DNA of 64,000 nucleotides from a bacterium. Its GTDB lineage: Bacteria; Babelota; Babeliae; Babelales; JABJEI01. Below, in pieces: positions 25,368-33,716 of this stretch (positions are counted from its first letter, which is position 1; every line of letters begins with the position of its first letter). Position numbers and translations under genes: made by a program. The notes beneath the pieces were generated by a model. The model was not told the DNA's origin. It made no database searches and saw nothing but the letters and a program-made list of their open reading frames with translations. The DNA lies in the NCBI GenBank assembly GCA_018663245.1, contig JABJEI010000001.1, positions 1 through 64,000 of the forward strand. The letters run 5' to 3'.

Positions 25368-27101
25368 TTAAGCCTCTTTAATCCGGCGCACTGTGCCAGG
25401 AAATTTCTCTAAAATATAATGTGTTAATTTCCATCGATCTTTGTCCGATATGTCGATGGACGTCGTTTCAATACTTTTTGCACGTGCAGGACGCACAACC
25501 TTGCGCTTGAATGTCGCATTGTTGCCTTGTGCTACAGTAGCTGTGATTTCTGGTTTGCTACGTGTAGATGGAGTCGAACTCGTTGCACTGCCAGCCTGTA
25601 CGTTCGGGTCAAAGCTAATAACAATGCTAACCTGTGCATCATACGCCTGCAATGCACACTTGCTCCAATCATCTTCATGCTTATCTAAAACATCTTTAAA
25701 GAAAGCAAATCCACCAGGAACAACTACTTTAACCTCTCCCTGAACGAGAGAACCAACCGTCACAGCACTCTTAAACACTGAATATAGAACCGGCTCATTC
25801 ATACTCTCAATAAGAGCTAAAAATGCCATCCACGGCTTATCACCAACGGAAACATCGGCAGGAACCTCAGTCTTTTTTTGAACTTCCACAGGTTTTACTG
25901 TTTGCACAGCAAGCGCTGCTTGTCTGATTGGTGCTGGTTTTGATATTTGCCTATCGTCAGAACCCTGTTTGCTAGTTGAGCCACTCTGTATAGTTTGCGA
26001 AGAACAAAGCTGTACAAGAATAGTCATCAAATAATCATAAGGAGCGGTACTTTTTGCAAAAAATCGCTCATGCCGATATAGCACATCCAACATCGCAGTA
26101 AGCTGCTCAAGACCAACCGACTCAATTGAGACTTTAATTTGATCATGAAACAATGCTAACTTTTCTGTCTTCACCCCAACCTTAAGCCGCATAGCAACGT
26201 TTATACAAGCGCATATTTTCTTCCAAACATGGGTCACCGAACGAGTCTGCCATCCACAAAGCTCAACTGATCGAATAACCGATTCAGCCTTGCCAGAGCA
26301 GATAGAGTCAAAAACTGTACAGACATCTTTTTCGGATACATGCCCAAGGAGCGATTGTACAACCTCTTGCAAAACACCGTCTTCGCTGGCCAAGCAAGCA
26401 CGCTCAACCAAATTAAGTGCATCTCGCACCGAACCGGATGTTTCAATAGCAATTGTTGTCAATGCATCATGCTCGTATATAATTTTTTCTGTGTCACAAA
26501 CATGAGCAAGATAATCAGCAAGTACGGTCGTTTTGACAGGATCAAAAAATAGCTGAAAACAACGAGACCGAACGGTTTCAATAATTTTTTCTGGGTCGGT
26601 TGTTGCCATCATAAAGACCACCGATGCTGGTGGCTCTTCCAAAATCTTAAGAAAGGCGTTAAAAGCCGCCTTGCTAAGCATGTGTGCCTCATCAATAAGA
26701 TAAACACGTTTACGCCCCATTACAGGAGCAAGTGAAGCTGCATCAATAATATCACGGACATTGTCAACACCGGTATGCGATGCAGCATCGATCTCTATAA
26801 AATCAGGGTGCTTACCAACTCGCATAGCAACACATGAGTCACACTTCAAGCATGGAACAGAATTTTTCTTTGGAGAGTCACGAAAAGCATCTAGCTGTGC
26901 GCAGTTAAGTGCCGCAGCAAACACACGAGCCGTCGAAGTTTTACCACAACCATGCTGACCAGCAAATAAATAAACAGGAAAAAAGTAGCCCTTATACAGG
27001 CCATTTTTTAACATGCGGACAACAAGGTCCTGTCCGACAATTGCATCAAAGTTTGCCGAACGCCATGTACGCGTTAGATTGTGTCTTACACTTTTTTCCA
27101 T
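25368..27101 (-). CDS. dnaX: DNA polymerase III subunit gamma/tau
   Basis: 577 residues; clamp-loader ATPase. Walker A is in GQHGCGKTSTARVFA, the zinc module in CLKCDSC, Walker B in VYLIDEAHMLSK, and sensor motifs in FMMATTDPEKI and IETVRSRC. A proline/serine/threonine-rich linker (about 385-420) precedes the tau-specific tail. At codons 408-410 there is a slippery A AAA AAG; a -1 shift gives GAC and then TGA, so a shorter gamma form of 411 residues is predicted, exactly as in E. coli. The SRP RNA gene lies just upstream on the same strand and der just downstream. Confidence 0.94.
   Translation of the reverse strand: MEKSVRHNLTRTWRSANFDAIVGQDLVVRMLKNGLYKGYFFPVYLFAGQHGCGKTSTARVFAAALNCAQLDAFRDSPKKNSVPCLKCDSCVAMRVGKHPDFIEIDAASHTGVDNVRDIIDAASLAPVMGRKRVYLIDEAHMLSKAAFNAFLKILEEPPASVVFMMATTDPEKIIETVRSRCFQLFFDPVKTTVLADYLAHVCDTEKIIYEHDALTTIAIETSGSVRDALNLVERACLASEDGVLQEVVQSLLGHVSEKDVCTVFDSICSGKAESVIRSVELCGWQTRSVTHVWKKICACINVAMRLKVGVKTEKLALFHDQIKVSIESVGLEQLTAMLDVLYRHERFFAKSTAPYDYLMTILVQLCSSQTIQSGSTSKQGSDDRQISKPAPIRQAALAVQTVKPVEVQKKTEVPADVSVGDKPWMAFLALIESMNEPVLYSVFKSAVTVGSLVQGEVKVVVPGGFAFFKDVLDKHEDDWSKCALQAYDAQVSIVISFDPNVQAGSATSSTPSTRSKPEITATVAQGNNATFKRKVVRPARAKSIETTSIDISDKDRWKLTHYILEKFPGTVRRIKEA
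25841..25880 (-). promoter_or_regulatory. Predicted programmed -1 frameshift site in dnaX
   Basis: Minus-strand zero-frame codons CAA AAA AAG (25880-25872) form the heptamer A AAA AAG. In the -1 frame the next codons are GAC TGA. Eleven bases after the heptamer a weak 8-pair hairpin can form (TGCCGATG-TTTC-CGTTGGTG, 25860-25841, with several G-U pairs). A weak GTGGAAG element lies upstream. Confidence 0.65.
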
Positions 27102-27225
27102 TGTCCTGCTCTCTTAAGCAGCGGTAAAATTACCACCACACAGAATAAAAAGGTAACGTATCGATACCAAGACAGTATAACATGATTTAGGCAAAAAGCT
27201 GCCTTACTGCACTATAAAATTGAAT

Positions 27226-27312
27226 AAGAAAGCCGGTACAAGGTAGGCAATTTGCTCCTGCTGCTTCCTCTCGGACCTGACAGATTAAGCAACGCCCCTT
27301 TACCGGCTTTCA
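27226..27312 (-). ncRNA. ffs: 4.5S signal recognition particle RNA
   Basis: The conserved SRP apical core GTCAGGTCCGAGAGGAAGCA, closed by GAGCAAATTG, lies in a hairpin whose ends pair perfectly (AAAGCCGGTA at 27310-27301 with TACCGGCTTT at 27238-27229). It is the short bacterial form without an Alu domain, and its place upstream of dnaX is common. The ends are given to within a few bases. Confidence 0.93.
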
Positions 27313-27377
27313 ATTTTAGTTCACAAGATAGGTGTCTTACACCCCATTACAAGCAGTATACCACAATTTATATAGCA

Positions 27378-28127
27378 TTAAAGGTCAACATCTTGAATGT
27401 CCGGCATCACTTCTCGCTTATCAGTACGACAAACAATTTTGTGCAGCTTCCTTCTGTCTTCCAGCAAATGTTCCTTTAACCCGCCATAAGCAACCTTTAT
27501 CGCAACCATTTCTTGCCCAAAAACATTATGCTCTTTGTCCGAGTTCAGCAACTGCGGCGAAACACCTTGCAAAGCATCACCATAACTAGTTTTATTGATC
27601 ATATCTTGAATCTTTGAATGATTTCCTTCAAAGCGCTTGTTAAATCTATTTAAATCAACAAGCCGCCCTTTTATACTTTTCAAACCACTATCAAAGGATA
27701 TCGATCCATCGGCCAAGCAATGATAAGAAAGTGAAATGTTGTCTTGAAGTAATTTTTTACACGACCAACGCAACCGCTCATTCTCATTATGCTGTATGTA
27801 AAATGGACTGGACATATCATTAAAAACACGATCTTTTACTTTAGGAACAACAGCAAATGAAATTATGGGCAATAATTTCTCACGACTAGTCAATAACAGC
27901 GGAAATGTTTTCTCGCGACTAGCTAATAACAACTTGTGACCACCACTTGAGCTTGAGTATGGTCTACTATTCAAATCACTATTCGGCGCAGGTAGCGTAA
28001 AATTAGTTATGGTATTCCGCTTGAAGCCAATTAACCTACTAACAAGCAGTGGCCCTGACCCCACATCCTGACAACTGGCAATAGACAAACACAACACGGT
28101 TAATCGCACAAGCTTAACGTTCTCCAT
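27378..28127 (-). CDS. Hypothetical lipoprotein
   Basis: Not recognised. 249 residues with a lipoprotein signal peptide; lipobox IASC makes Cys19 the lipidation site. Residues 65-75 and 76-86 are an internal tandem duplication (LLLASREKTFP, LLLTSREKLLP). The rest is basic and mixed, with no visible motif. GGGAGTGAT precedes the ATG. It is probably anchored in the periplasmic leaflet of the inner membrane or in the outer membrane. Confidence 0.65.
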   Translation of the reverse strand: MENVKLVRLTVLCLSIASCQDVGSGPLLVSRLIGFKRNTITNFTLPAPNSDLNSRPYSSSSGGHKLLLASREKTFPLLLTSREKLLPIISFAVVPKVKDRVFNDMSSPFYIQHNENERLRWSCKKLLQDNISLSYHCLADGSISFDSGLKSIKGRLVDLNRFNKRFEGNHSKIQDMINKTSYGDALQGVSPQLLNSDKEHNVFGQEMVAIKVAYGGLKEHLLEDRRKLHKIVCRTDKREVMPDIQDVDL

Positions 28128-28241
28128 CTCATCACTCCCTTTACAAAAAACAAAAGTTTTTCTCTGTAAATGTCACCATCCAGTTAGTAATACCACATTG
28201 GAGCATTTATACACAAAAAAACAGTGTGCCTCAACGCGCCT

Positions 28242-28580
28242 CTAAAATAGCTTTGCGCCATCTTGTACAACCGGATCAACAGTTACTAAGCAAACATTGT
28301 TATCTTTGTCAGAAAAACCAACTAATAAAAATTCAGACTCAAAGCCTGCAACCTTACGAACAGCTAAGTTAACACACCCAACAACCTGACGACCGACAAT
28401 AGTCTCAAGTGTGTAATGATTAGTAACCTGCGCAGCGGTCTGCTTGACGCCAATTTTGGAACCAAAATCAACCCAAATTTTGTAAGATGGCTTACGCGCT
28501 TTATCAAATGTTTTTGCTCTGACTACCGTACCTGAACGTAGTTCAACTTGCTCAAAATCATCGTATGTAATCATTTTCAT
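28242..28580 (-). CDS. csaA: CsaA-like tRNA-binding domain protein
   Basis: 112 residues, a single EMAP/tRNA-binding OB-fold domain: DFEQVELRSGTVVRA, KIWVDFG, GVKQTAAQVTNHY, VGRQVVGCVNL and a C-terminal GAKLF. CsaA dimers are reported to bind tRNA and to act as export-related chaperones. AAGGAA precedes the ATG. It follows the VOC gene by 9 bases. Confidence 0.88.
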   Translation of the reverse strand: MKMITYDDFEQVELRSGTVVRAKTFDKARKPSYKIWVDFGSKIGVKQTAAQVTNHYTLETIVGRQVVGCVNLAVRKVAGFESEFLLVGFSDKDNNVCLVTVDPVVQDGAKLF

Positions 28581-28589
28581 GTATATTCC

Positions 28590-29009
28590 TTATTCCGTAT
28601 GTTTATAGTTTTGAAAACAGGCTTCAATTCGCCATCCATCAGGATCAATAATAAATGCACCGTAATAGCCAGGATGGTAATAAGCTCTTGGACCTGGCTT
28701 ACCGTTATCAGTCCCGCCAGCGGCCAAACAACTCTGATACCAATTATCAACATCTTGCGCGCTATGTGCAAGAAAAGCAACATGCATTCCACGAGCCTTG
28801 CCAATCTGCTCATCAGGCTGTGTAGCATCGTTGGGAGCAGCAATCCAAAAATTGGGCTTTCCATCTTTACCATAGCCTGCCAAATGCTGGGCGTCTGGCA
28901 ACTTTTCAATATACAAAACCCGCTCGTAACCCAAAGTTGCAAGCGTTGTGTCATAAAATTTTAAACTACGCAGCCCGTCAGAGACAGCTAGTGAAACATG
29001 ATGAATCAT
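28590..29009 (-). CDS. VOC-family (glyoxalase/bleomycin-resistance-like) protein
   Basis: 139 residues with the vicinal oxygen chelate fold: MIHHVSLAVSDGLRSLKFYD at the start, then HVAFLAHSAQDVDNWYQ and a C-terminal GYYGAFIIDPDGWRIE. Metal-ligand candidates are His3 or His4, a histidine in GMHVAF and the glutamate of RIEA. It may be a lyase or a detoxification protein; the substrate is unknown. The ATG at 29009 has GGGAG upstream and is chosen over the longer frame to 29045. Probably co-transcribed with csaA. Confidence 0.85.
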   Translation of the reverse strand: MIHHVSLAVSDGLRSLKFYDTTLATLGYERVLYIEKLPDAQHLAGYGKDGKPNFWIAAPNDATQPDEQIGKARGMHVAFLAHSAQDVDNWYQSCLAAGGTDNGKPGPRAYYHPGYYGAFIIDPDGWRIEACFQNYKHTE

Positions 29010-29136
29010 ATCACTCCCTAAAAATATTTTTATAAACAGATGCATTCATAGCATACTAACTTTTTGGATGAAAAATATTTTCGCATCATGGCTGCTTTGC
29101 CAAATCAATTTCAATTGGTTCCGATGGATATTGTCC

Positions 29137-29592
29137 TTAAATAATATCGGGCAAGTATTCAGAGAGTAGAACAGGGTAAATCACTTCATCACTACTGTTA
29201 ATTTTGTCTAAAGAAAACCAATCAAGCTTATGTACAACATCTTGTTCATACTTAGTTAAATTATCTAGCGTAACTTTACTTGTTTTTGTAGTAGCAACGA
29301 TATACTGCTCATACATTCGAGTTCGCTTGCCAGACAAAATCAACTCAAGCTCACCAAACCAAACAACTGGACCAAAATTAATATCAGATTTGGTTAGGCC
29401 AGTTTCCTCATAAATCTCACGAATAGCCGCCTCATGCAACGTTTCGCCCGGCTCGATTACTCCTCCAATAGCACACCAAAACATACCATTGTACTGACCG
29501 TCAACCGTAGTTATTGCAGGATCATCCATACACATGAGTAACAGCTCTTGTGCATCGTTTAACAAAATAATCTTTATGCTATTTCTCATCAT
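29137..29592 (-). CDS. Nudix hydrolase
   Basis: About 151 residues. A complete Nudix box, GxxxxxEx7REUxEExGU, is seen as GGVIEPGETLHEAAIREIYEETG. The family hydrolyses nucleoside diphosphates linked to another group, often damaged nucleotides. The start MMRNSIKIILL at 29592 overlaps the end of the preceding MazG-like gene by 14 bases; an upstream start would overlap by much more. The two sanitising enzymes probably form one unit. Confidence 0.9.
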   Translation of the reverse strand: MMRNSIKIILLNDAQELLLMCMDDPAITTVDGQYNGMFWCAIGGVIEPGETLHEAAIREIYEETGLTKSDINFGPVVWFGELELILSGKRTRMYEQYIVATTKTSKVTLDNLTKYEQDVVHKLDWFSLDKINSSDEVIYPVLLSEYLPDII

Positions 29593-29992
29593 AATCAACT
29601 TCTGGATATGCAGATGGGTTGGCCCGGTAGTACGCAAGTATCGGCGCATCTTCACCTATATCGGCATGCGCAGCATATACACGCTTATCAAAGCCGCCCT
29701 TTTTTTCTCGCTTTGCAATACGAGCTCTTTCTATCGCGTCTAACGTAATACCGCTAACAGCGGCCAGTGAACGAACTACCTCAAGCAGATCTGCCAGCTC
29801 TTCACGCAACTCGTCAGAGGTTTGCGCTTGTACTGCCTCACGGGCCTCTTCTAAAAGCTTATCCTGTAACCGTTCAACATACTCACCATGCTCCAAAGTG
29901 CGCACCGATGCCGACTGTCCCTGCTGCTCCATAATTTTTGGTATACGATCACGAATTAATTTATCTATTTTAAATCGATAGCTACGCGTCAT
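29579..29992 (-). CDS. MazG-like NTP pyrophosphohydrolase
   Basis: 137 residues. It begins MTRSYRFKIDKLIRDRIP, the signature of small phosphoribosyl-ATP pyrophosphatase-like / MazG-like proteins. The metal-binding EExxE...ExxD motif is seen as LLEEAREAV and ELREELADLLE. The family removes non-canonical NTPs. GGGGAA lies 7 bases before the ATG at 29992. Confidence 0.88.
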   Translation of the reverse strand: MTRSYRFKIDKLIRDRIPKIMEQQGQSASVRTLEHGEYVERLQDKLLEEAREAVQAQTSDELREELADLLEVVRSLAAVSGITLDAIERARIAKREKKGGFDKRVYAAHADIGEDAPILAYYRANPSAYPEVDYDEK

Positions 29993-30112
29993 TCTGGATT
30001 CCCCAAACAAAAATGTAATCTCAAGTCCAAAAGCTTATTTTACACCCACTTAATATGCTTAGCTTATTGTATGAAATTGATCACTTCCAGCAAAATTTAA
30101 TCAAGGAATATT

Positions 30113-31408
30113 ATGATTTTCAATAAATCAGCTTATTATTGCGCCCTTCTATGCGTAACAAGTTTTGGACATTTAATAAGTAGCTCTTCTAGTCGCATAA
30201 ATAAAATTAGCAACGATCTATATGAATCAAAAATTGAAGATGACCTTTATTTTGTTATGGAAAGACTATCCCATAAAAATCATTATAAATGGGAAATGTT
30301 AATTAAAGAATGGATGAGACTTTTAAGACTAGACTATAAAGGATTAGAAAAAATGAATCTCGATGGCGTTGGCTCTTTTTTAATCAGCATAAAATACTTT
30401 GATTCTGCTGACGTATGGATTGCCTACGCAAGTAATAAATTTGTAAAAACCCCTAGAAATTTTAATGAAGAAACAGTAGAAATGGCAATGACGGTTACAA
30501 CCTCAAGTGATGCACCACTTACAACACACATGGGAATTTCTCGCTCTCCATTTTTCCAGGCTACTTACCTGAGAAAAAACAAAAAACAGCACAAAAGAAT
30601 ATCTGCAAAACTACACTCTTTTGCTGCAAATGTCAGTATAATGAGAGACGCTAGTAAAAAATATATGATTACAAGGCCAGCTCCCAAGATGAGAGAATTA
30701 TTAGGGAAAGCCTTCCCCAATAATAGCTATATTGGGGACTCTCATGTGAGAAATTTACGCAAAGATTATATTAAAAATAAAGGTTACATTGAAAATCCAA
30801 ACAAACACTTTATCGCAAAACAAAATATTATCGATTATAAAGAAACGATAAACAAGTGCACCATCGACCTTGCAGAATGGAATGAAACAATTGAAAAACG
30901 CAAACAAAAACTGGCTTCAATAAAGAATGAACTACAAAAGGCCCTTGAGCATCTTGATGTAATAAAATTAAACAAATCTAAAGAAAAATATAATATTTCT
31001 GACCATGAACTAGAAGAGCTGTTTGCTAGAATTGAAAAATTAAAACTTCAAGTTACAAGGGGGCAGAAAAGACTGTCCTTCGCTCTTGATGACCTCAAAA
31101 AATATAAAAAAAATCTTGATGAAGCCAAATTAAACACCCCTAAGAAAATGGCTGATGAACGAATTTTCAGATACCAAAAAGAGCTTTCCGAACTGTATAA
31201 TGGAAATACCCCTATAACTCTAAATCCCGAAGATAATTTTTTTGGGTTAAAGAATGCGAAAGGCAAAACTATTTGGGAAGTAAAAAATTATAACACAAGA
31301 TCTGATTTATCTTGGTTTTTCAAGCATGGTCACTTGTACCCCGGCTTCCATCTACCCTACGCAGCCATAGACATTGAGCCATTATCAAAATACTGGAAAC
31401 AAAGTTAA
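30113..31408 (+). CDS. Exported protein with coiled-coil, function unknown
   Basis: Not recognised. 431 residues with a signal peptide (about 1-24, MIFNKSAYYCALLCVTSFGH). The middle is basic. Residues about 240-345 are a long heptad-rich coiled coil of K/E/L (RKQKLASIKNELQKALEHL). The C-terminus is aromatic and non-helical (WFFKHGHLYPGFHLPYAAID). Its AT-rich codon use differs somewhat from its neighbours. AAGGAA precedes the ATG. A candidate secreted or envelope protein. Confidence 0.7.
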   Translation: MIFNKSAYYCALLCVTSFGHLISSSSSRINKISNDLYESKIEDDLYFVMERLSHKNHYKWEMLIKEWMRLLRLDYKGLEKMNLDGVGSFLISIKYFDSADVWIAYASNKFVKTPRNFNEETVEMAMTVTTSSDAPLTTHMGISRSPFFQATYLRKNKKQHKRISAKLHSFAANVSIMRDASKKYMITRPAPKMRELLGKAFPNNSYIGDSHVRNLRKDYIKNKGYIENPNKHFIAKQNIIDYKETINKCTIDLAEWNETIEKRKQKLASIKNELQKALEHLDVIKLNKSKEKYNISDHELEELFARIEKLKLQVTRGQKRLSFALDDLKKYKKNLDEAKLNTPKKMADERIFRYQKELSELYNGNTPITLNPEDNFFGLKNAKGKTIWEVKNYNTRSDLSWFFKHGHLYPGFHLPYAAIDIEPLSKYWKQS

Positions 31409-31420
31409 AGCCCTACGCAA

Positions 31421-32074
31421 CTAGCGCTTACCGTCCCATTCTTGATGGAACTCATTAAGAAATTGCTCTATAAAAGTGTGTCTATACTCGGCCATTTTTA
31501 GGCCAGTCTGAGTGTTCATTCTATCTTTAAGCAAAAGAAGCTTTTCATAAAAATGATTGAGTGTTGGAGCTTTGCTGCTTTTGTACTCTTTTTTTGTCAT
31601 GTTTAAATTTGGCTTAATGTTGGGATTATAAAGTTCATGGCCTTTATAACCACCATAATTAAAGGTTCTTGCAATACCAATTGCGCCGATCGAGTCTAGC
31701 CTATCAGCATCTTGCACAACATCTAACTCAGGTGATCTGAATTTTTGATCGTGATTGCCACCACCGAATGAAATATTTGCAATGATATTTTCAACATGCT
31801 CTATAACCGTCTTTTCAACATCAAGAGAATTTAAAAACGCTCTAGCTTTTGCTGGACCAACTTTTTCGTCCCCGTCATGGAACTTGGAATCGGCTATATC
31901 GTGAAGCAATGCTCCAAGCTCAATGATAAACTTGTTAACACTCTCTGTTGCAGCAATATGCTTTGACAACTTCCAGACACGATAAATATGCCACCAATCG
32001 TGGCCGCCTTCAGCACCTGCCAAGGTCTCTTTAACAAAATTCACTGTTTTTTGTATTACGACTACTTCATCCAT
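31421..32074 (-). CDS. HD-domain phosphohydrolase (YedJ-like)
   Basis: 217 residues. The HD metal site is seen as HDWWHIYRVWKLS (first histidine), LLHDIADSKFH (HD pair) and VVQDADRLDSIGAIGIART (last aspartate); the phrases ADRLDSIGAIGIAR and GGYKGHELY are typical of the YedJ group. Nucleotide hydrolysis is likely. GGAGG precedes the ATG. Convergent with the gene at 30113, 12 bases apart. Confidence 0.9.
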   Translation of the reverse strand: MDEVVVIQKTVNFVKETLAGAEGGHDWWHIYRVWKLSKHIAATESVNKFIIELGALLHDIADSKFHDGDEKVGPAKARAFLNSLDVEKTVIEHVENIIANISFGGGNHDQKFRSPELDVVQDADRLDSIGAIGIARTFNYGGYKGHELYNPNIKPNLNMTKKEYKSSKAPTLNHFYEKLLLLKDRMNTQTGLKMAEYRHTFIEQFLNEFHQEWDGKR

Positions 32075-32106
32075 AACGCCTCCAACAATTTTCTCAATTA
32101 CGTTTT

Positions 32107-33015
32107 TTAATACCGACGTCTATAACCATCCCAAACAGCATCAGCAAAGACCCCAGCTTCGGATATATCAAGCTCTTGCCTACCAGAAGCTACATAACGC
32201 GCTACAACAGCATAGAAACAACGTTCAAAATTTTTCAACGCGAAACCCATACCCCAATTATCCACAGACTCACAGTCACTATCAAATCTCACACCAACCA
32301 ACCGCGATCTATAGTACTTAGCCCGTATCTCAGGATCTAAGCCAATCTTACAAGCCAAGTTAACATACACTGAATCCAAATCTACCTCGTAAATCAAATA
32401 TACTCCCGACCTATAGGGAACGGGAAAAAAAGCAGCGTCATCGGACCGTCCGATTATCTTATAAATAACATGATTAGGGGGCTCTATCTGCCTGTACCGT
32501 AAAATACTGCCCTTGAGGGACTCAATTTTTATGCTGCCACCATAGCCTCGATCTCCTCCTGCAATTTCCCCGGCATTAATTATTGTATCGCCTTCGCGCT
32601 CAACCAAATTAATACCTGTAAATCGACCAGTTCCAGAGTGATCATAGTGACAAGTTGATATCAGATGCTTGTGCCTCCAAGAGCCAATATAAGTGTACTC
32701 CTTAAAACTTACAGATTCTCCAAAGCGACCTTGATAATGACACCGAAAGCATACCGTATTCGTTTTAGAATCAAACTCATGCTCTTCTTTTATAACCTTG
32801 GAACTTCTGTGTCCGGCACAGCATAAAGATTTTGGGCTAAAACGGGAGGAATCTCCCTCGAACGCTTCAAGCATGCAGCACGCACGAATTGGTTTTTCAT
32901 TATACATAAGGTCTTCTGGAAAATGAGTTGCATTTGTATTGCTATTCCAGGTCATAACTACCATCATAGCGACATACAAAAACATTTTTTCATGGCCGCA
33001 AAAAACTAATCTCAC
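32107..33015 (-). CDS. Exported cysteine-rich protein, function unknown
   Basis: Not recognised. About 302 residues; a signal peptide (FLYVAMMVVMTWNSNTNA) and a mature part with about ten cysteines, several in pairs (RACCML, SLCCAGH, CFRCHYQ). Disulfide bonds are therefore likely, which fits the presence of DsbD. The C-terminal half is aromatic and acidic. The GTG at 33015, with AAGGTGA upstream, is chosen; an earlier in-frame GTG lies at 33024 and an ATG directly before the hydrophobic core at 32985. Confidence 0.65.
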   Translation of the reverse strand: MRLVFCGHEKMFLYVAMMVVMTWNSNTNATHFPEDLMYNEKPIRACCMLEAFEGDSSRFSPKSLCCAGHRSSKVIKEEHEFDSKTNTVCFRCHYQGRFGESVSFKEYTYIGSWRHKHLISTCHYDHSGTGRFTGINLVEREGDTIINAGEIAGGDRGYGGSIKIESLKGSILRYRQIEPPNHVIYKIIGRSDDAAFFPVPYRSGVYLIYEVDLDSVYVNLACKIGLDPEIRAKYYRSRLVGVRFDSDCESVDNWGMGFALKNFERCFYAVVARYVASGRQELDISEAGVFADAVWDGYRRRY

Positions 33016-33030
33016 ACTACTCACCTTTAT

Positions 33031-33060
33031 ACAAAAAGCGCCCCCTGAATAGGAGGCGCT
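33031..33060 (-). terminator. Rho-independent terminator after the PPC-domain gene
   Basis: Stem AGCGCC/GGCGCT with further pairing inside (33037-33060); five As at 33033-33037 give the U-run on the minus strand. Confidence 0.75.
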
Positions 33061-33068
33061 ACAATAAT

Positions 33069-33464
33069 CTATCGCGATTTTACCACGAATTCCTTAAAGC
33101 CTGTAGCCTCATCAAATTCTCTGGTGAAAACTTTGTCATCAAGTTCTGCAATAACCACTTCAGCGGTAATCCCAACAAGAGACCCTTTTTTCAAGTGACC
33201 ACCAAAAGCATTTCCATCAACATCTGCAATTGTGATGTGAATGTGCCCGTTGCCAACTTCAAAGGTCCCAACTAAAGATGTAATCTCAAAGGTTCCTTCC
33301 CAAGTCTTAACTATCTTGGCGCCAGCCATGCGCAGAATAGCCTTTTCCAAATTACCAACACAGGTCAAAATGACACCGGCTTTAATATTTTTGGAGGCAG
33401 CAAACGCCAAAATCTCTTGTCGCAGATCTTGCCCGCGTTGCAATCTAAAAGCGTATGTTTTCAT
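33069..33464 (-). CDS. PPC-domain (DUF296) protein
   Basis: 131 residues made of one plants-and-prokaryotes-conserved (PPC/DUF296) domain: FRLQRGQDLRQEI, VILTCVGNLEKAILRMA, GTFEITSLVGTFE, GHIHITIADVDGNAFGGHL. The histidines of GHIH and GGHL are the conserved metal-site candidates. In plants the domain is joined to AT-hooks; bacterial copies stand alone and have no settled role. Confidence 0.9.
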   Translation of the reverse strand: MKTYAFRLQRGQDLRQEILAFAASKNIKAGVILTCVGNLEKAILRMAGAKIVKTWEGTFEITSLVGTFEVGNGHIHITIADVDGNAFGGHLKKGSLVGITAEVVIAELDDKVFTREFDEATGFKEFVVKSR

Positions 33465-33608
33465 AAAAATCCTTCATTTTGAACGGTGTAAGTTACATTG
33501 TAAAAAAAGCCCGTACTCAAAGCATAATACTTTAAATACGGACTTTCTTAATTTATAGTTCGAGCCTGGCTTTTGCCATTGTCACCATTCCAAGCTTTGC
33601 GCAAAGAA

Positions 33609-33700
33609 TGGTGGAGAGAGAGGGATTCGAACCCTCGGTACCCTTTTCAAGGTACACATGATTTCCAATCATGCTCTTTCGACCACTCAGACATCTCTCC
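33609..33700 (-). tRNA. tRNA-Ser (anticodon GGA)
   Basis: Long-variable-arm tRNA: acceptor GGAGAGA/TCTCTCC, anticodon loop TTGGAAA with GGA, variable arm GTACCTTGAAAAGGGTAC, T-loop TTCGAAT, encoded CCA. The discriminator base is A, where G is usual in E. coli tRNA-Ser. Confidence 0.96.
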
Positions 33701-33716
33701 ATGAAGACAAATCAGC

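Noticed and set aside
28577-28954. 125-codon frame on the minus strand
   Set aside because: A second frame inside the VOC-family gene, whose own frame has the family motifs.
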